Source: Maribacter cobaltidurans (lineage in GTDB: Bacteria > Bacteroidota > Bacteroidia > Flavobacteriales > Flavobacteriaceae). From it: a stretch of DNA of 64,000 nucleotides. A model generated the notes under the pieces. It had not been told where the DNA came from. It saw only the letters and a program-made list of their open reading frames with translations, and ran no database searches. Within the stretch, counting starts at the first letter, position 1. Each line of letters starts with the position of its first letter. The DNA is taken from positions 2,537,001-2,601,000 of the forward strand of contig NZ_CP022957.1 in NCBI RefSeq assembly GCF_002269385.1. Direction: 5' to 3'. Shown in pieces: positions 27,029 through 36,454 of this stretch. Made by a program: the position numbers and the translations under genes.

Positions 27029-27247
27029 TTAATCCAGCAAGACTTCCACCACAACTTGCTTTCCCAGAAGGCAGCAAATGATATCATCAATTTTTAATGT
27101 CCCATTTTCATTTTCAACCCTCAGAATATTGTCACAATCCTCCAAATCGAAATCCACTTTATAGCCAGGAAACTTACTGTTCAGTATCCGTAAAACTTCT
27201 TCGGCCTTGCTTTGGGAGGAAATATTGGTTTTAAAGACTTCTACCAT
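27029..27247 (-). CDS. Small ferredoxin-like-fold protein, HMA-type without CxxC
   Basis: From ATG 27247 the 72-residue product shows a beta-alpha-beta-beta-alpha-beta pattern (VEVFKTNI, SKAEEVLRILNSKFPGYKVDF, ILRVENENG, KIDDIICCLLGKQ). This is the heavy-metal-associated fold, but the metal-binding CxxC is absent. A pair of Cys (ICC) lies elsewhere. It overlaps no gene once started here and follows the VOC gene directly. Function is unknown. Confidence 0.6.
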   Translation of the reverse strand: MVEVFKTNISSQSKAEEVLRILNSKFPGYKVDFDLEDCDNILRVENENGTLKIDDIICCLLGKQVVVEVLLD

Positions 27248-27263
27248 CTTTAAGCTTCTATTA

Positions 27264-27653
27264 TTATTCCATAGAATGGATTCCAATCATATTCCCTTCG
27301 GTATCCGTAGCTAAAACCATAAAACCATACTCCCCAAGGGACATTTTTGATTTAAATATTTTACCTCCGGCACTTTCAACTCTAGCTTCTTCTATACTGC
27401 AGTCATCGCTCATAAAATAAACGATGGTACTGTTATTTCCTGCGGAGAATCCTTCCATTTTCACCAAGGCTCCTGATGCCCTGTTTTTGGACTCCGGATC
27501 CGATGGAAAAAATAACATTTCCATTTCTTCTCCCGTATCCGGCATTGGCATTTCGCTCATTTTTAGGTTAAATACGGCTTCGTAGAACTTTTGGGCTCTT
27601 TTTAGGTCGTCAACATAAATTTCAAACCACACTACGGGATTTTCTGGTTTCAT
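27264..27653 (-). CDS. VOC family protein, glyoxalase-like
   Basis: From ATG 27653 the 129-residue protein has the VOC fold with VVWFEIYVDDLKRAQKFYEAVFNLKM and a C-terminal EYGFMVLATDTEGNMIGIHS. It belongs to the bleomycin-resistance/glyoxalase-like group, typical of small one-domain binding proteins. The gene stop lies 17 bases before the next gene start, consistent with an operon with 27029-27247. Confidence 0.85.
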   Translation of the reverse strand: MKPENPVVWFEIYVDDLKRAQKFYEAVFNLKMSEMPMPDTGEEMEMLFFPSDPESKNRASGALVKMEGFSAGNNSTIVYFMSDDCSIEEARVESAGGKIFKSKMSLGEYGFMVLATDTEGNMIGIHSME

Positions 27654-27726
27654 CTTCGTCTTTTTTAAGTGTTTCAAACAAAAATACTTAGGTGAACCAG
27701 TAAAAAACTTGTCCTATGACAGTAAA

Positions 27727-28305
27727 TCAACTTCCGGAAATTTCTCTTCGTATACGGCTCAAGGAGGTGTCGGTTATCCCAAGGTAAGAGGCAATATGCT
27801 TAATTGGGGCTTGCTTTACAATTTCCGGTTTCTCCGTAATCAGCGTTAGGTATCTTTCCGTTGCGCTTTTGATGAGCATTTCTATAGCCCGTTGTTTTGA
27901 AAGAAATAATTGATTGGACATCCATGCCCTGCCCCATTCGTTAAAGCTTTCTATTTTATGGTACAATACCTGAAAGGTTTCAAACTCAATTTTCCAGGCA
28001 ACGCCATTGGTAAGTGCAATTATATTTTCCTTTGTGGGTATTCGCTGAAATAGGGAGGATACTTCTATGGAAATTTCATTTTCGCCATAAAAATCCGTTG
28101 TTATCTCGTTTCCTTCAAAGTCATGAACATACGCTCTTAGGAGTCCGCTTTCAATCAAATAATATTCATTGGCTATTTGGCCCTTTTCCAGAAAAAGCGT
28201 GCCTTTAGAAAAATTGATTTTCTGGTGGTTGTCCATTATCTCCTTTAAATCATCCGCTTGTATTAAAGGATGATTGTATACGGTACGAAAAAAGCTTGAC
28301 TTCAT
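27727..28305 (-). CDS. Crp/Fnr-family transcription regulator
   Basis: The 192-residue protein has an N-terminal cyclic-nucleotide-binding beta roll (FSKGTLFLEKGQIANEYYLIESGLLRAYV) and a C-terminal winged helix (QAPIKHIASYLGITDTSLSRIRRE). No Fe-S Cys cluster is present. Such Bacteroidota regulators usually act without cAMP. It is upstream of the 27653-25381 genes and may regulate them; that is inference from order. Confidence 0.85.
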   Translation of the reverse strand: MKSSFFRTVYNHPLIQADDLKEIMDNHQKINFSKGTLFLEKGQIANEYYLIESGLLRAYVHDFEGNEITTDFYGENEISIEVSSLFQRIPTKENIIALTNGVAWKIEFETFQVLYHKIESFNEWGRAWMSNQLFLSKQRAIEMLIKSATERYLTLITEKPEIVKQAPIKHIASYLGITDTSLSRIRREISGS

Positions 28306-28930
28306 TGATTTATACGGTAGTTTACTTATGGATACAATTTACATCAAATATGGCACAACGACATAGTATGAATAATGGTCAAGATACTTGTGTACAGGCG
28401 GAAGGGATGGTAACTAATTTTTAGGAAATTTGGCGAAAACCATTAAAACTATTTCCTTGAAAGGTTGACGACCTTAAATTCTATTTCAGGGTTTTGGGGG
28501 ATAAGGGAATCTGACCGCAATTGATTATACATTTTGTTATGCACTGGCTTTTTTGTTCAGCCCTTGACGAATAAAGATAAAATGGAAATGTACAAAATAG
28601 ACCAACCTAAATAAAAAACTTTGCACTAAACCCTCAAATTCGTTACCTAATGGTTTAATAAACCAAAATTGTTTCATATTTGTTTTGCTTAGATTAACTG
28701 AAACAAAGTTCTCTTTTAAATGCCTTAAAAAAAGGACATGATAACTAAGGATGAGGACAACTTTAGTAGGAAGTGGAATTGTGTCTTTTGAGGAGTATCT
28801 TTAACGGATATGCGCTTTTATAGTTTAATTCCAAGGCTGTGAATGTAAGTGTATGCCCTTTTGAGAGAAGGTGTTAGGCACGTTAGACTTTTAAAACATT
28901 TATCTATTCCCCTATCGTTATTTACGTTTT
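28306..28930. other. Gene-free region with a remnant of the attC-like element
   Basis: No gene is visible in this 625-base stretch. At 28511-28544 the sequence GACCGCAATTGATTATACA followed by TTTTGTTATGC matches the right arm of the attC-like family (copy B). No left arm lies in front of it. The rest is AT-rich with many stops in all frames. Confidence 0.5.
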
Positions 28931-29306
28931 ATGTTTAAATTTTCGGGACATATTCCTCTTGCTCATGTTTACTTCTTCCGCAATATCATCAAGCTTTATT
29001 TTTCCATAAAAATTGTCCATGCGGATACTGATACAAAGCTCAAAGGAAAGGAACAACTTGAATGGTTCAAAGAAATGCTACTAGAAAAAGTCCAAGATGA
29101 TACTATTTCCTTTCACTCTATAGCGGCCAAAACCATTGTCCAATGTCTACGCATGTCCATAGGCGATGAAAAACCTAATTTGATTGCCTATTGGAACATG
29201 ACGAACGCACATTTTTTTTTAAATATTCCATAAGGACCTAATTAAAACCATGGAATCACAGATAAGCATTCCCATATTGTCCACCAACCATAAATCACTT
29301 CATTAA
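28931..29306 (+). pseudogene. UspA-like universal stress protein remnant, frameshifted
   Basis: An open stretch from 28931 reads IVHADTDTKLKGKEQLEWF, then SFHSIAAKTIVQCLRMSIGDE, the C-terminal half of a two-domain UspA protein of the Bacteroidota type. It stops at 29233. In another frame the reading goes on as FHKDLIKTMESQISIPILS and ends at 29306, as expected for the family C-terminus. A loss of two bases near 29225 would explain this. The N-terminal half of the gene is not found upstream. It is convergent with the APC permease. Confidence 0.55.
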
Positions 29307-29321
29307 GACGTCAGGTTTGTG

Positions 29322-31064
29322 TTAAATGATAAGACGCACCTCTCCCAATTCTTCCAGACGATACGGAAACTTATCACCTGGTGAACCAATGAACATAAAA
29401 TTAGTGGGAATGTTCCATTTCTTAGAAAGTTCCTTTATTTTTTCAGGTCCAAATACGCCTTCAACCTCAACAAAATCAATGTCGATAGATGGATAAGCCC
29501 TATTCAACACTTGTATATCCGTCATTAAGTTTTTGACCCCCTGAACCCCTTTATCCAACACGGAAACAATCTTCAGTTTTCTAGTTGCCTCATTTGCCTT
29601 AATGTAAAGCATTATTTTATTTAAGGTGGCCACATCATCGTGATTGGTAAAATAGACGAATTGTTGTGCATTTATTTTGTGGATCATAAGTTGTATTTTC
29701 TTTTGGGTTCCGCCTAAAAACCCACTTTTAGGAAAAAGATAACCTATTACTTGCAGAAACGCCTTTAAAACAAAGGTTCGCTTTAACATAAAAAAAACGA
29801 CCAATAACGTAGGAAAGAGATATTCCATGAAAATTACTAGATAGCCCGGATTTAGAATGATATTACCTATAATAGCCGCGATAGTTGCCATGATTGCGAC
29901 CAATAATGCCGGCCAACTTGCCTTTTCAGGTCTTGGGAGCCTACTTCTATTTATTTTTAAAAGCATATTTCCAACCCCAAATAAAGTCATTACTGCCAAA
30001 AAGGCGATTGTGTAAACGCCCGCCAATTTTGCCAAATCCCCTTGAGTTACAAAAAGAATTGAAGTGCACAGTAAAAAGAAAAGAATAAATATGAGATAGG
30101 AACTTCCCCTTCTGTTCTTTCTTAAAAGCGGTTTTGGAAGGATTCTGTCCAAGGCCATTCTTTCCATGAGTCCGCCAACACCAACAAAAGAAGTTAGTAC
30201 AGCTCCGCTTAATACCAAGGATGCATCAATTCCAACTAAGTAAGAAAGCCAATTACCGCCAGACAGGCCTCCCATCAAGGAAAGTAATGAATCTTGATTC
30301 TCCACTACTTGATTCATTGGGATAATGGCCAAAGCTAAAAATGCTATCAGAGGATTGAATATGGTCACTACAATCCACATATTCCTCAAAGTCTTTGGGA
30401 ATACTCCTTTTTTTTGTTCCTCTACATAATTGGCGGAACTCTCGAACCCGCTGATACCCAACATGGCCGCCGAAAACCCAAGAAACAATGCGGTAACTAC
30501 CCCTCCCTTTATGGGCGTATTGAAGTTATCCAACAGAACACTAAACCCATTATTAAAAAAGAAGAATAAACTGAAACCGCAAAGGGTCGTCAAAGAAAAG
30601 AGATGAAAGACAAAAATGGCTATGGCCACTTTAGAAGACTCACCTATACCCAAAATTACCAACCCCATAAATATCAATAATAAGCCGATGGTGGTAGGTA
30701 CAATAGGAATAAATTCCCAAATACTGTGGGCGTATTTTACGGCTTCACTTCCTGAAATTACGGCCGTTGCCATATAGGAAAGTACCGTCAACGCGGCGGC
30801 CAGGGAAGCCGTAGACTTTTTTGTCGTATTTAACAATGCGTTATAGGCACCTCCATTTAAAGGTAAGGCCCCAACTACCTCGCCGTAAATTTTTCTAAAT
30901 AAGAAAAGAACGGTAGCTACCAGGAGCAATGAAACCCAAGCAAATTGTCCGGCATATACGATGGCCAATGCGGAGACATAAAGACAGGAGGAACTAATAT
31001 CGTTACCACAAATGGCCGTGGCTTCCAATTGGTTTAGTTTCTTTTTCACTGTTTCCTTTTTCAA
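29322..31064 (-). CDS. APC-superfamily permease with C-terminal soluble domain
   Basis: The 580-residue protein starts at TTG 31064 (a GTG at 31049 is an alternative). Residues 1-450 hold about 12 helices of an APC transporter (NQLEATAICGNDISSSCLYV, GVVTALFLGFSAAMLGISGFESSANYV). Residues 465-580 form a cytosolic domain (QQFVYFTNHDDVATLNKIM, DIDFVEVEGVFG) that looks like a nucleotide- or stress-type alpha/beta domain; its fold is not certain. The extra domain could gate transport. It is a second, longer permease unrelated in sequence detail to the one at 1247. Confidence 0.83.
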   Translation of the reverse strand: MKKETVKKKLNQLEATAICGNDISSSCLYVSALAIVYAGQFAWVSLLLVATVLFLFRKIYGEVVGALPLNGGAYNALLNTTKKSTASLAAALTVLSYMATAVISGSEAVKYAHSIWEFIPIVPTTIGLLLIFMGLVILGIGESSKVAIAIFVFHLFSLTTLCGFSLFFFFNNGFSVLLDNFNTPIKGGVVTALFLGFSAAMLGISGFESSANYVEEQKKGVFPKTLRNMWIVVTIFNPLIAFLALAIIPMNQVVENQDSLLSLMGGLSGGNWLSYLVGIDASLVLSGAVLTSFVGVGGLMERMALDRILPKPLLRKNRRGSSYLIFILFFLLCTSILFVTQGDLAKLAGVYTIAFLAVMTLFGVGNMLLKINRSRLPRPEKASWPALLVAIMATIAAIIGNIILNPGYLVIFMEYLFPTLLVVFFMLKRTFVLKAFLQVIGYLFPKSGFLGGTQKKIQLMIHKINAQQFVYFTNHDDVATLNKIMLYIKANEATRKLKIVSVLDKGVQGVKNLMTDIQVLNRAYPSIDIDFVEVEGVFGPEKIKELSKKWNIPTNFMFIGSPGDKFPYRLEELGEVRLII

Positions 31065-31553
31065 AACAGAGGGTATTTAAGTGAGTAATTACTGTTAAAA
31101 GTAAGAAACCGAAATTGGTTCAAAGGAATTAAACCATAAATATTTGTGCGTTATCAGAAATCATTTAGGTGTAAAGAAGTAAGGCTAAATGCGAAAGGTC
31201 TAAATTGTCAGCATTAGCGGATTTAGATAATCCTAAAACCCATTGTTGCAAATGGAAAATGGAGGCTTGTCGCCTCCCTATTTTTTGTATTCAAGAAATA
31301 CGTGCAATTGAACTCGTTCATTTTTTTGAATACAAAAAATGATTTACGCAAGTAAACCATTTTCCATTTGGTCGGGATGACAATATCCTCGACCAATTTC
31401 TATTTATTTAAAAATCATTGTTTTACTACTTAAAATCCTGAGAAAAACCCCGTTAAGAACACGTAAAGCAAAAAACAACTATTGAAAACAATTTTAATGT
31501 GTTTCTTTACATAAATGTAGCTGTTTTTTCAGCTAAGTACAATCTCCGTCTTT
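31065..31553. other. Gene-free spacer with nested inverted repeats
   Basis: No gene is seen here. An outer perfect inverted repeat of 14 bp (CAAATGGAAAATGG at 31249-31262, CCATTTTCCATTTG at 31357-31370) encloses an inner one of 15 bp (31280-31294, 31326-31340). A GC-rich hairpin GGAGGC-TTGTC-GCCTCC (31261-31277), followed by a T run, lies between them. A further hairpin TAGCTG-TTTTTT-CAGCTA (31518-31535) sits just after the stop of the DUF4625-type gene. Confidence 0.55.
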
Positions 31554-32513
31554 CTATTGCAATACCAACGACACTTCGATGTACTTAAAAAGACCCATTT
31601 TATAGGTGGTATTTTCATAAAGAAAACCCAAATAATAATCCCCGGCTTCCCATGCCTTTAACCCGTCAATGGGATTGGGTTTGGGAAGATTATTGTCGTA
31701 CGCTGCGCCAATGGTAAACTCTGGGTATATAATAACAAAAGGAGTTGCCGTAAAATCACTGAACGTATTGCTAAAATTTCCCGTTGTAGCCTTATCAATA
31801 TGTTCAGCAATATTCCATACAATAGTTTTTGAATAATCTATGGCATCAATGCTCTCTGGCTTGTGGTTGTGCTTTTTATTGATGAGCACCACATACAATT
31901 TTCCATCACCTTTTACTCCGGTTATGCTACCTTGGGCTACAGCAGTTTCGTTCATAATAAGCAGTCCATCAGTACCATTCTGGACTTCACCAAAATAACT
32001 TATGTGTGCATATCTATCAGTTTCTAAGTTTCCTACAATAATAGTCCCAACTTGAGGGTCAACTGGTAGGTTTTCTGCCAGATAGATGGTAATAGTTCTT
32101 ACTTCTTCCAGCGTTGTGCCATTTTCATCTTCTACAATGATTATGAAATCATAGATGCCTTCAACAGCATTTTCTGGTATATCGAAGTGTTTGTGTACAG
32201 TGGCATTCTTGATACCTTTATATTCATCCCATTTTCGTTCATAAGACCAGTCGGATACGTAGGTCTCACCAGATTTTGGTTGAATTTTGATACTTACCAT
32301 ATCAATCTTATCTCCGGCCAGTACACTGGCGTTGAAATGTAAATCCCTGCCCATAACCCCGATCTCGTTGTTGTTGAGCCCTACTTCAACATCTTCCAGG
32401 GTAGGTTCTACAAGAATTACTTCTTCCTCGTCGTCATTATCATCGTTGGTACAGGCGGTAATGGTGAAAAGGGCCACAAAGAGCAGTGATAAAAATTTAA
32501 AATTTGTCTTCAT
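31554..32513 (-). CDS. DUF4625-type lipoprotein (1)
   Basis: The 319-residue lipoprotein has a signal peptide ending ITAC, followed by TNDDNDDEEE. The acidic tract right after the Cys matches the export signal known for surface lipoproteins in this phylum. The N-terminal half has the DUF4625 pattern (DLHFNASVLAGDKIDMVSIKI, VHKHFDIPENAVEGIYDF, VEDENGTTLEE). The C-terminal half is a beta-rich domain of no known family. It is the last gene of the operon begun at 36757 or 36255, 18 bases after its neighbour. Confidence 0.78.
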   Translation of the reverse strand: MKTNFKFLSLLFVALFTITACTNDDNDDEEEVILVEPTLEDVEVGLNNNEIGVMGRDLHFNASVLAGDKIDMVSIKIQPKSGETYVSDWSYERKWDEYKGIKNATVHKHFDIPENAVEGIYDFIIIVEDENGTTLEEVRTITIYLAENLPVDPQVGTIIVGNLETDRYAHISYFGEVQNGTDGLLIMNETAVAQGSITGVKGDGKLYVVLINKKHNHKPESIDAIDYSKTIVWNIAEHIDKATTGNFSNTFSDFTATPFVIIYPEFTIGAAYDNNLPKPNPIDGLKAWEAGDYYLGFLYENTTYKMGLFKYIEVSLVLQ

Positions 32514-32531
32514 AATTTGTTTTAAGTTTTG

Positions 32532-33008
32532 CTATTCGATTATTTTAATGTCAATAGAGGTTCTGCTTTGCCATCCAGTCTCATCGGTCACGGAGTAGGC
32601 ACAGTGGTAATCACCGGCATCAATGTCCTGTGGAATGGTAACTTCGATATTAATCTCATACTCTTTTCGATTTCCATCTATGCGGAAGTTTTCCATATAA
32701 ATAAAGGGGTTCACTGCTGCCTTAACAGGTTCTAGATCGCAGATTGCCTCCTGGTCGTCGTGGGTATGATGGTCAAAATTGTGGTGCAGGTCAAGGCTGT
32801 AGGAGGCAAGCGTACTATTGTCACTAACTAGGGCCTTGAACACATAAGTCTCCCCGCGCTTCAAGCTTTCACAAGCTTGTGGGAAACCGCCACTATAGCT
32901 TATGGTAATGGTTGGTTTTTCTTCGTCCTTGACATTGCCATCGTCTGAAGAACAGGAAGTAATTAGTAAGATTGCCAGAAGCAAGCTTGTATATTTTATA
33001 ATTTTCAT
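32532..33008 (-). CDS. DUF4625-type lipoprotein (2)
   Basis: The 158-residue lipoprotein has a lipobox ITSC followed by SSDDGN. The mature part has a single DUF4625-like domain with paired Cys (CESLKRGE and CDLEP) and a cluster LHHNFDHHTHDD of His and Asp that could bind a divalent metal. It is 64 bases from the His-rich gene upstream and 18 bases from the gene downstream, on the same strand. Confidence 0.78.
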   Translation of the reverse strand: MKIIKYTSLLLAILLITSCSSDDGNVKDEEKPTITISYSGGFPQACESLKRGETYVFKALVSDNSTLASYSLDLHHNFDHHTHDDQEAICDLEPVKAAVNPFIYMENFRIDGNRKEYEINIEVTIPQDIDAGDYHCAYSVTDETGWQSRTSIDIKIIE

Positions 33009-33072
33009 AGTCTGTATTTTTTAATAGAAAACCAGTGCCTTCAGTTGTGGTCGGCACTGGTTTGTTGTGAAT

Positions 33073-33852
33073 TTATGATGCAGTTACATCAATGTGTCGG
33101 TCAATAACATGGGTATTGCCTTCTTCATCCTCAACAGTAATCAACATGTGGTATTCTCCCACAGGAGCGGTAGCTGGAACATCAATGTGTTCATGAAATT
33201 CTGCTTCGGTCTCTTCGTGCAGGCCATCTTCAAATTCCTCATCAAAATCCCACTCTACCTCACCCTCGCCAACGGCTAGACCGTGAGCGTGTACGTCAAC
33301 GATAACGTGGTGTATGCCGTGAACGGCTTCAATCATGAATTCCACATGGAAATCATCACCTCGCATTACGCTTTCATCGATAGAAAGATTACTTACCATA
33401 ATGGGTTTCATTATATCAATATGCCCCACGACTTCGGTGCTGTTGCCGTTTTCATCGGTAACGGTTAGGATAACGTGATATTCGCCGGCAGGTACATTGG
33501 AGGGCACATCAATATGCTCGTGGAATGTAGGATTGATGCTCTGGTACTCCATATCGTCCCAGATTTGCGCAAAATCCCATTCTTCTTCACCATCACCTAC
33601 GTCAAGGTCATGGGCGTGAATGTCCACTGTGATGCTTTGTACCCCTGCTTCGGCAATAATATCGGCTTCCAAGTGAATATCGGATCCGGCATAGGCTACA
33701 TGCCCATCGCCGTGGGTACTTCCCATGCCAAGTTCAAAGTTGGAGATTACAGGGGCGTCTTCAAAAACGAGATCATTGTCGTCGTCGCTACAGGAATTCA
33801 ATGTGATGCCTGCAAGTACAAAAAGTGCTAAGTGTTTGAGATTAATTTTCAT
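33073..33852 (-). CDS. His-rich DUF4625-type lipoprotein with two repeats
   Basis: The 259-residue lipoprotein (lipobox LNSC, then SDDDND) consists of two tandem DUF4625-like units, about residues 36-145 and 150-257. Each carries the same block (VDIHAHDLDVGDGEEEWDF and VDVHAHGLAVGEGEVEWDF) and an FHEHIDVP strand. The protein has 22 His residues (over 8 %) and many Asp and Glu, so it is a strong candidate to bind zinc, copper or another divalent ion at the cell surface. It follows the TonB receptor gene by 33 bases. Metal choice is inferred, not shown. Confidence 0.8.
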   Translation of the reverse strand: MKINLKHLALFVLAGITLNSCSDDDNDLVFEDAPVISNFELGMGSTHGDGHVAYAGSDIHLEADIIAEAGVQSITVDIHAHDLDVGDGEEEWDFAQIWDDMEYQSINPTFHEHIDVPSNVPAGEYHVILTVTDENGNSTEVVGHIDIMKPIMVSNLSIDESVMRGDDFHVEFMIEAVHGIHHVIVDVHAHGLAVGEGEVEWDFDEEFEDGLHEETEAEFHEHIDVPATAPVGEYHMLITVEDEEGNTHVIDRHIDVTAS

Positions 33853-33885
33853 AAAAATTTAATGTTTAAGGGTTAATAAAAGTGA

Positions 33886-36255
33886 TTAAAAAGGTATCGT
33901 TAAGGAGACCGATAGGTTCCTGCCAGGTTCTGGAACATCGATAAGCCTATAAAAACTGGTGTGATCATAAAATTTCGTGTTGAGCACATTGTTCAATTTG
34001 ATACGTAACTGCGCCGGACTCCCTTGTTCAAAGAGTTGTATTTTGGTATTTGCTGATAGATTGAGGGCTTGGTAGCCTTCCGTTTTTACCTCTGGGGGAA
34101 CAATATTGTTTTGGGCAGCGGTAACCCTAAAGTCAACCATGATCAGTGGTGCTTGGAAAAAGAGAAAATCCTTGAAACGGTAGCTCGCTGAAAATAAGGT
34201 GGACAAGGGCGGGGTGAACGGAATGGTAAAGTCCTTTTTGGGGCCACTGGTCTGTCTGGCATAAATATATTCTACCGAAGCATCCAATCTTAGGGCGGTC
34301 GTAATATCCATACCGGCCCATACCTCACCACCATATCTGAGGACTTCGCTTTGGGTGTACTCGTATATTTGTAAGGTTTCGTAGTAGTTGGCAGTAGGGT
34401 TCAGGTAGATAAAATTCCCGAAGTAATTCAAAAAAGGGCTAATACCTGCATTGAACCGTTCGGTGGTGTAGTCAATATCCAGATCCAATTGATAGGATTG
34501 TTCTGCATCTAGGTCCAAATTGCCTCTTTCAAAGCGGTACATGTGGTAGTTTACCCCATCCGAGGCCAGCTCATTGGCCAATGGCATCCTAAAACTTTTT
34601 CCAAGGTTTATTTTGCAAGTGGTGTTTTTGGTGAGGTAGCTCATCCCTATGGAACCACTAAAGTTTCCAAAGTAAATGTCCCTATCCTGTGCGCGTTGCA
34701 GGTATACGTAAGAAGTGGTGCCATCCCTATTGTTGACTGGAGACCGGAACCAATCAAAGTATGCCTTGGTTCGCATAAGGCCCACATCGTAACGAATTCC
34801 TGATTGAAGATGTAGGTTTTCCTGAATTTTAAAATGGTCGTATACAAAAGCACCGGCAGAATACCTATTGTATTCTGGAATAAGGAAACCCCATCCGCCG
34901 ATATTGTTGTTCTGTAATTCGGTGTTTATACCAAAAGACAAGTCATGTTTTTCATGGGGAGAATAGGTATCCTTTGCATTGAGGGAGTAGGTGTTTTTGG
35001 TAAAAATCCGCTCCCTGCTGTTGGGGGGGGTGGGCATATAGCCATGGGGCACGGGTTCTGAACGTTCTTCCCTTTGGTTGTTCTGGTAGCCCAAATCAAA
35101 ATCCAAGGTATGATTACCTATATAAAATGTGGTATTATTGGTGGCCTTAAAGTGATTGACTTTGTGATAAGGTAAATCAACGTCCCTGTCAGAGCTGTCA
35201 TAGTCAATGGTTGAGGTCCGCACCTCCAATCCATGGGCATTGGCAAAAAAGCCATTCTTCGCATTTACATTACTGATAAATGTTTCTGATTTGACATGGT
35301 CTTTTACATACCCAATACTAAAGCCTGCATTTGCCTCGGAACCCGCTGTGTTTCTGAGATGATTTTCATGAAGCTCAAAAATGTAGCTTTCATAATTGAT
35401 TTGGTCTGTTGGTACTTTGTAATCACCATAATCCCTATAGGTCAAACGACCACGATAAAACCAATTTTGTAATCTTCCTTGGATTCCAGCTGAAAGACCC
35501 AATAAATCATTATTGGTTTCTCCCAATAAATTTACCTCCCCACCAAAAGCATTGGGTTCGGGGATTTTTGGAGGTTGGATGTCCACTACACCTGCTATGG
35601 CATCGGAACCGTACAATAGAGACGCCGGGCCTTTTATGATTTGGATATCTTCAATTCCATATTGATCAATTTCCAGACCATGGTCGTTGCCCCATTGCTG
35701 TGCTTCGTGTTTAATACCATTTTGCACAACACTGACCCTATTAAAACCAAGTCCCCGAATAACGGGCTTGGATTGACCGGAACCAATGGTCAGGGTGCTC
35801 ACCCCGGGAATTTTCCGCAAGGTCTGCATTAGGCTGTTTTCTCTATTGCTTTCCAAAAACTCTTTAGTAACCCCTACGGTTATAGTGGATAGTTCCTGTG
35901 CTTTTCTTTTTTCGGACTTACCCAACAGTTCCACCTCATCAAGATTGGTAACAGTGGGTTGAAGTTGAATGACCACACCATCCAAATTTTTGAATACTTC
36001 AACGGTAACGGTCTGGGAGGTGTACGCCACATGACTTACCTTAAAATCATAGTTGCCTTGTGGGATATTTTCTATGGTGAATTTGCCGTTTTCACTTGAA
36101 ATGGCAAAGAAAGGATTACCAATAATATTGGCACCTTCTATAGGAGACATGTTGGCTGCATCTATCACAAGTCCATGGATTTTATAGGTTTCTTGTCCGG
36201 ATGCCTGTGTACATAGACTGATGAACAGCCATGCAACGAGCAATTTCTTTATCAT
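33886..36255 (-). CDS. TonB-dependent receptor, ZnuD-like, with carboxypeptidase-like N-domain
   Basis: The 789-residue protein has a signal peptide (1-20). Residues 24-104 are a carboxypeptidase regulatory-like domain (LVIDAANMSPIEGANI), 110-225 the plug (RKIPGVSTLTIGSGQSKPVI, ASLLYGSDAIAGVVDI), and the rest a 22-strand barrel ending FSVSLTIPF-like (NLSVSLTIPF). The plug segment GIKHEAQQWGNDHG and the barrel block FRMPLANELASDG with FERGNLDLDAEQSYQL resemble ZnuD-type zinc receptors. It should import a metal or metal complex across the outer membrane using TonB energy. It heads the DUF4625 lipoprotein genes. Confidence 0.85.
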   Translation of the reverse strand: MIKKLLVAWLFISLCTQASGQETYKIHGLVIDAANMSPIEGANIIGNPFFAISSENGKFTIENIPQGNYDFKVSHVAYTSQTVTVEVFKNLDGVVIQLQPTVTNLDEVELLGKSEKRKAQELSTITVGVTKEFLESNRENSLMQTLRKIPGVSTLTIGSGQSKPVIRGLGFNRVSVVQNGIKHEAQQWGNDHGLEIDQYGIEDIQIIKGPASLLYGSDAIAGVVDIQPPKIPEPNAFGGEVNLLGETNNDLLGLSAGIQGRLQNWFYRGRLTYRDYGDYKVPTDQINYESYIFELHENHLRNTAGSEANAGFSIGYVKDHVKSETFISNVNAKNGFFANAHGLEVRTSTIDYDSSDRDVDLPYHKVNHFKATNNTTFYIGNHTLDFDLGYQNNQREERSEPVPHGYMPTPPNSRERIFTKNTYSLNAKDTYSPHEKHDLSFGINTELQNNNIGGWGFLIPEYNRYSAGAFVYDHFKIQENLHLQSGIRYDVGLMRTKAYFDWFRSPVNNRDGTTSYVYLQRAQDRDIYFGNFSGSIGMSYLTKNTTCKINLGKSFRMPLANELASDGVNYHMYRFERGNLDLDAEQSYQLDLDIDYTTERFNAGISPFLNYFGNFIYLNPTANYYETLQIYEYTQSEVLRYGGEVWAGMDITTALRLDASVEYIYARQTSGPKKDFTIPFTPPLSTLFSASYRFKDFLFFQAPLIMVDFRVTAAQNNIVPPEVKTEGYQALNLSANTKIQLFEQGSPAQLRIKLNNVLNTKFYDHTSFYRLIDVPEPGRNLSVSLTIPF

Positions 36256-36454
36256 TTTGAAATACTATGTAATTCTCATATTGCTCCTGAAGAAAGGAGC
36301 GTTCAGGCCAGATCCCGACATTTGCTTTGGCGAAGAAATTTGCAGTATCTCTATAAACCCAATGAATGCACCCTAATACAAGGGTCAATAGACAAGGGAA
36401 TAACATTTTAATCCTACGGATTAAAGGTTTGCCAAACTAAAATGTAAGGAGTAA

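Noticed and set aside
33094..33831. Three plus-strand open frames opposite the His-rich lipoprotein gene
   Set aside because: They are reverse-strand shadows of the Asp/His-rich codons of the lipoprotein, with no recognisable domain.
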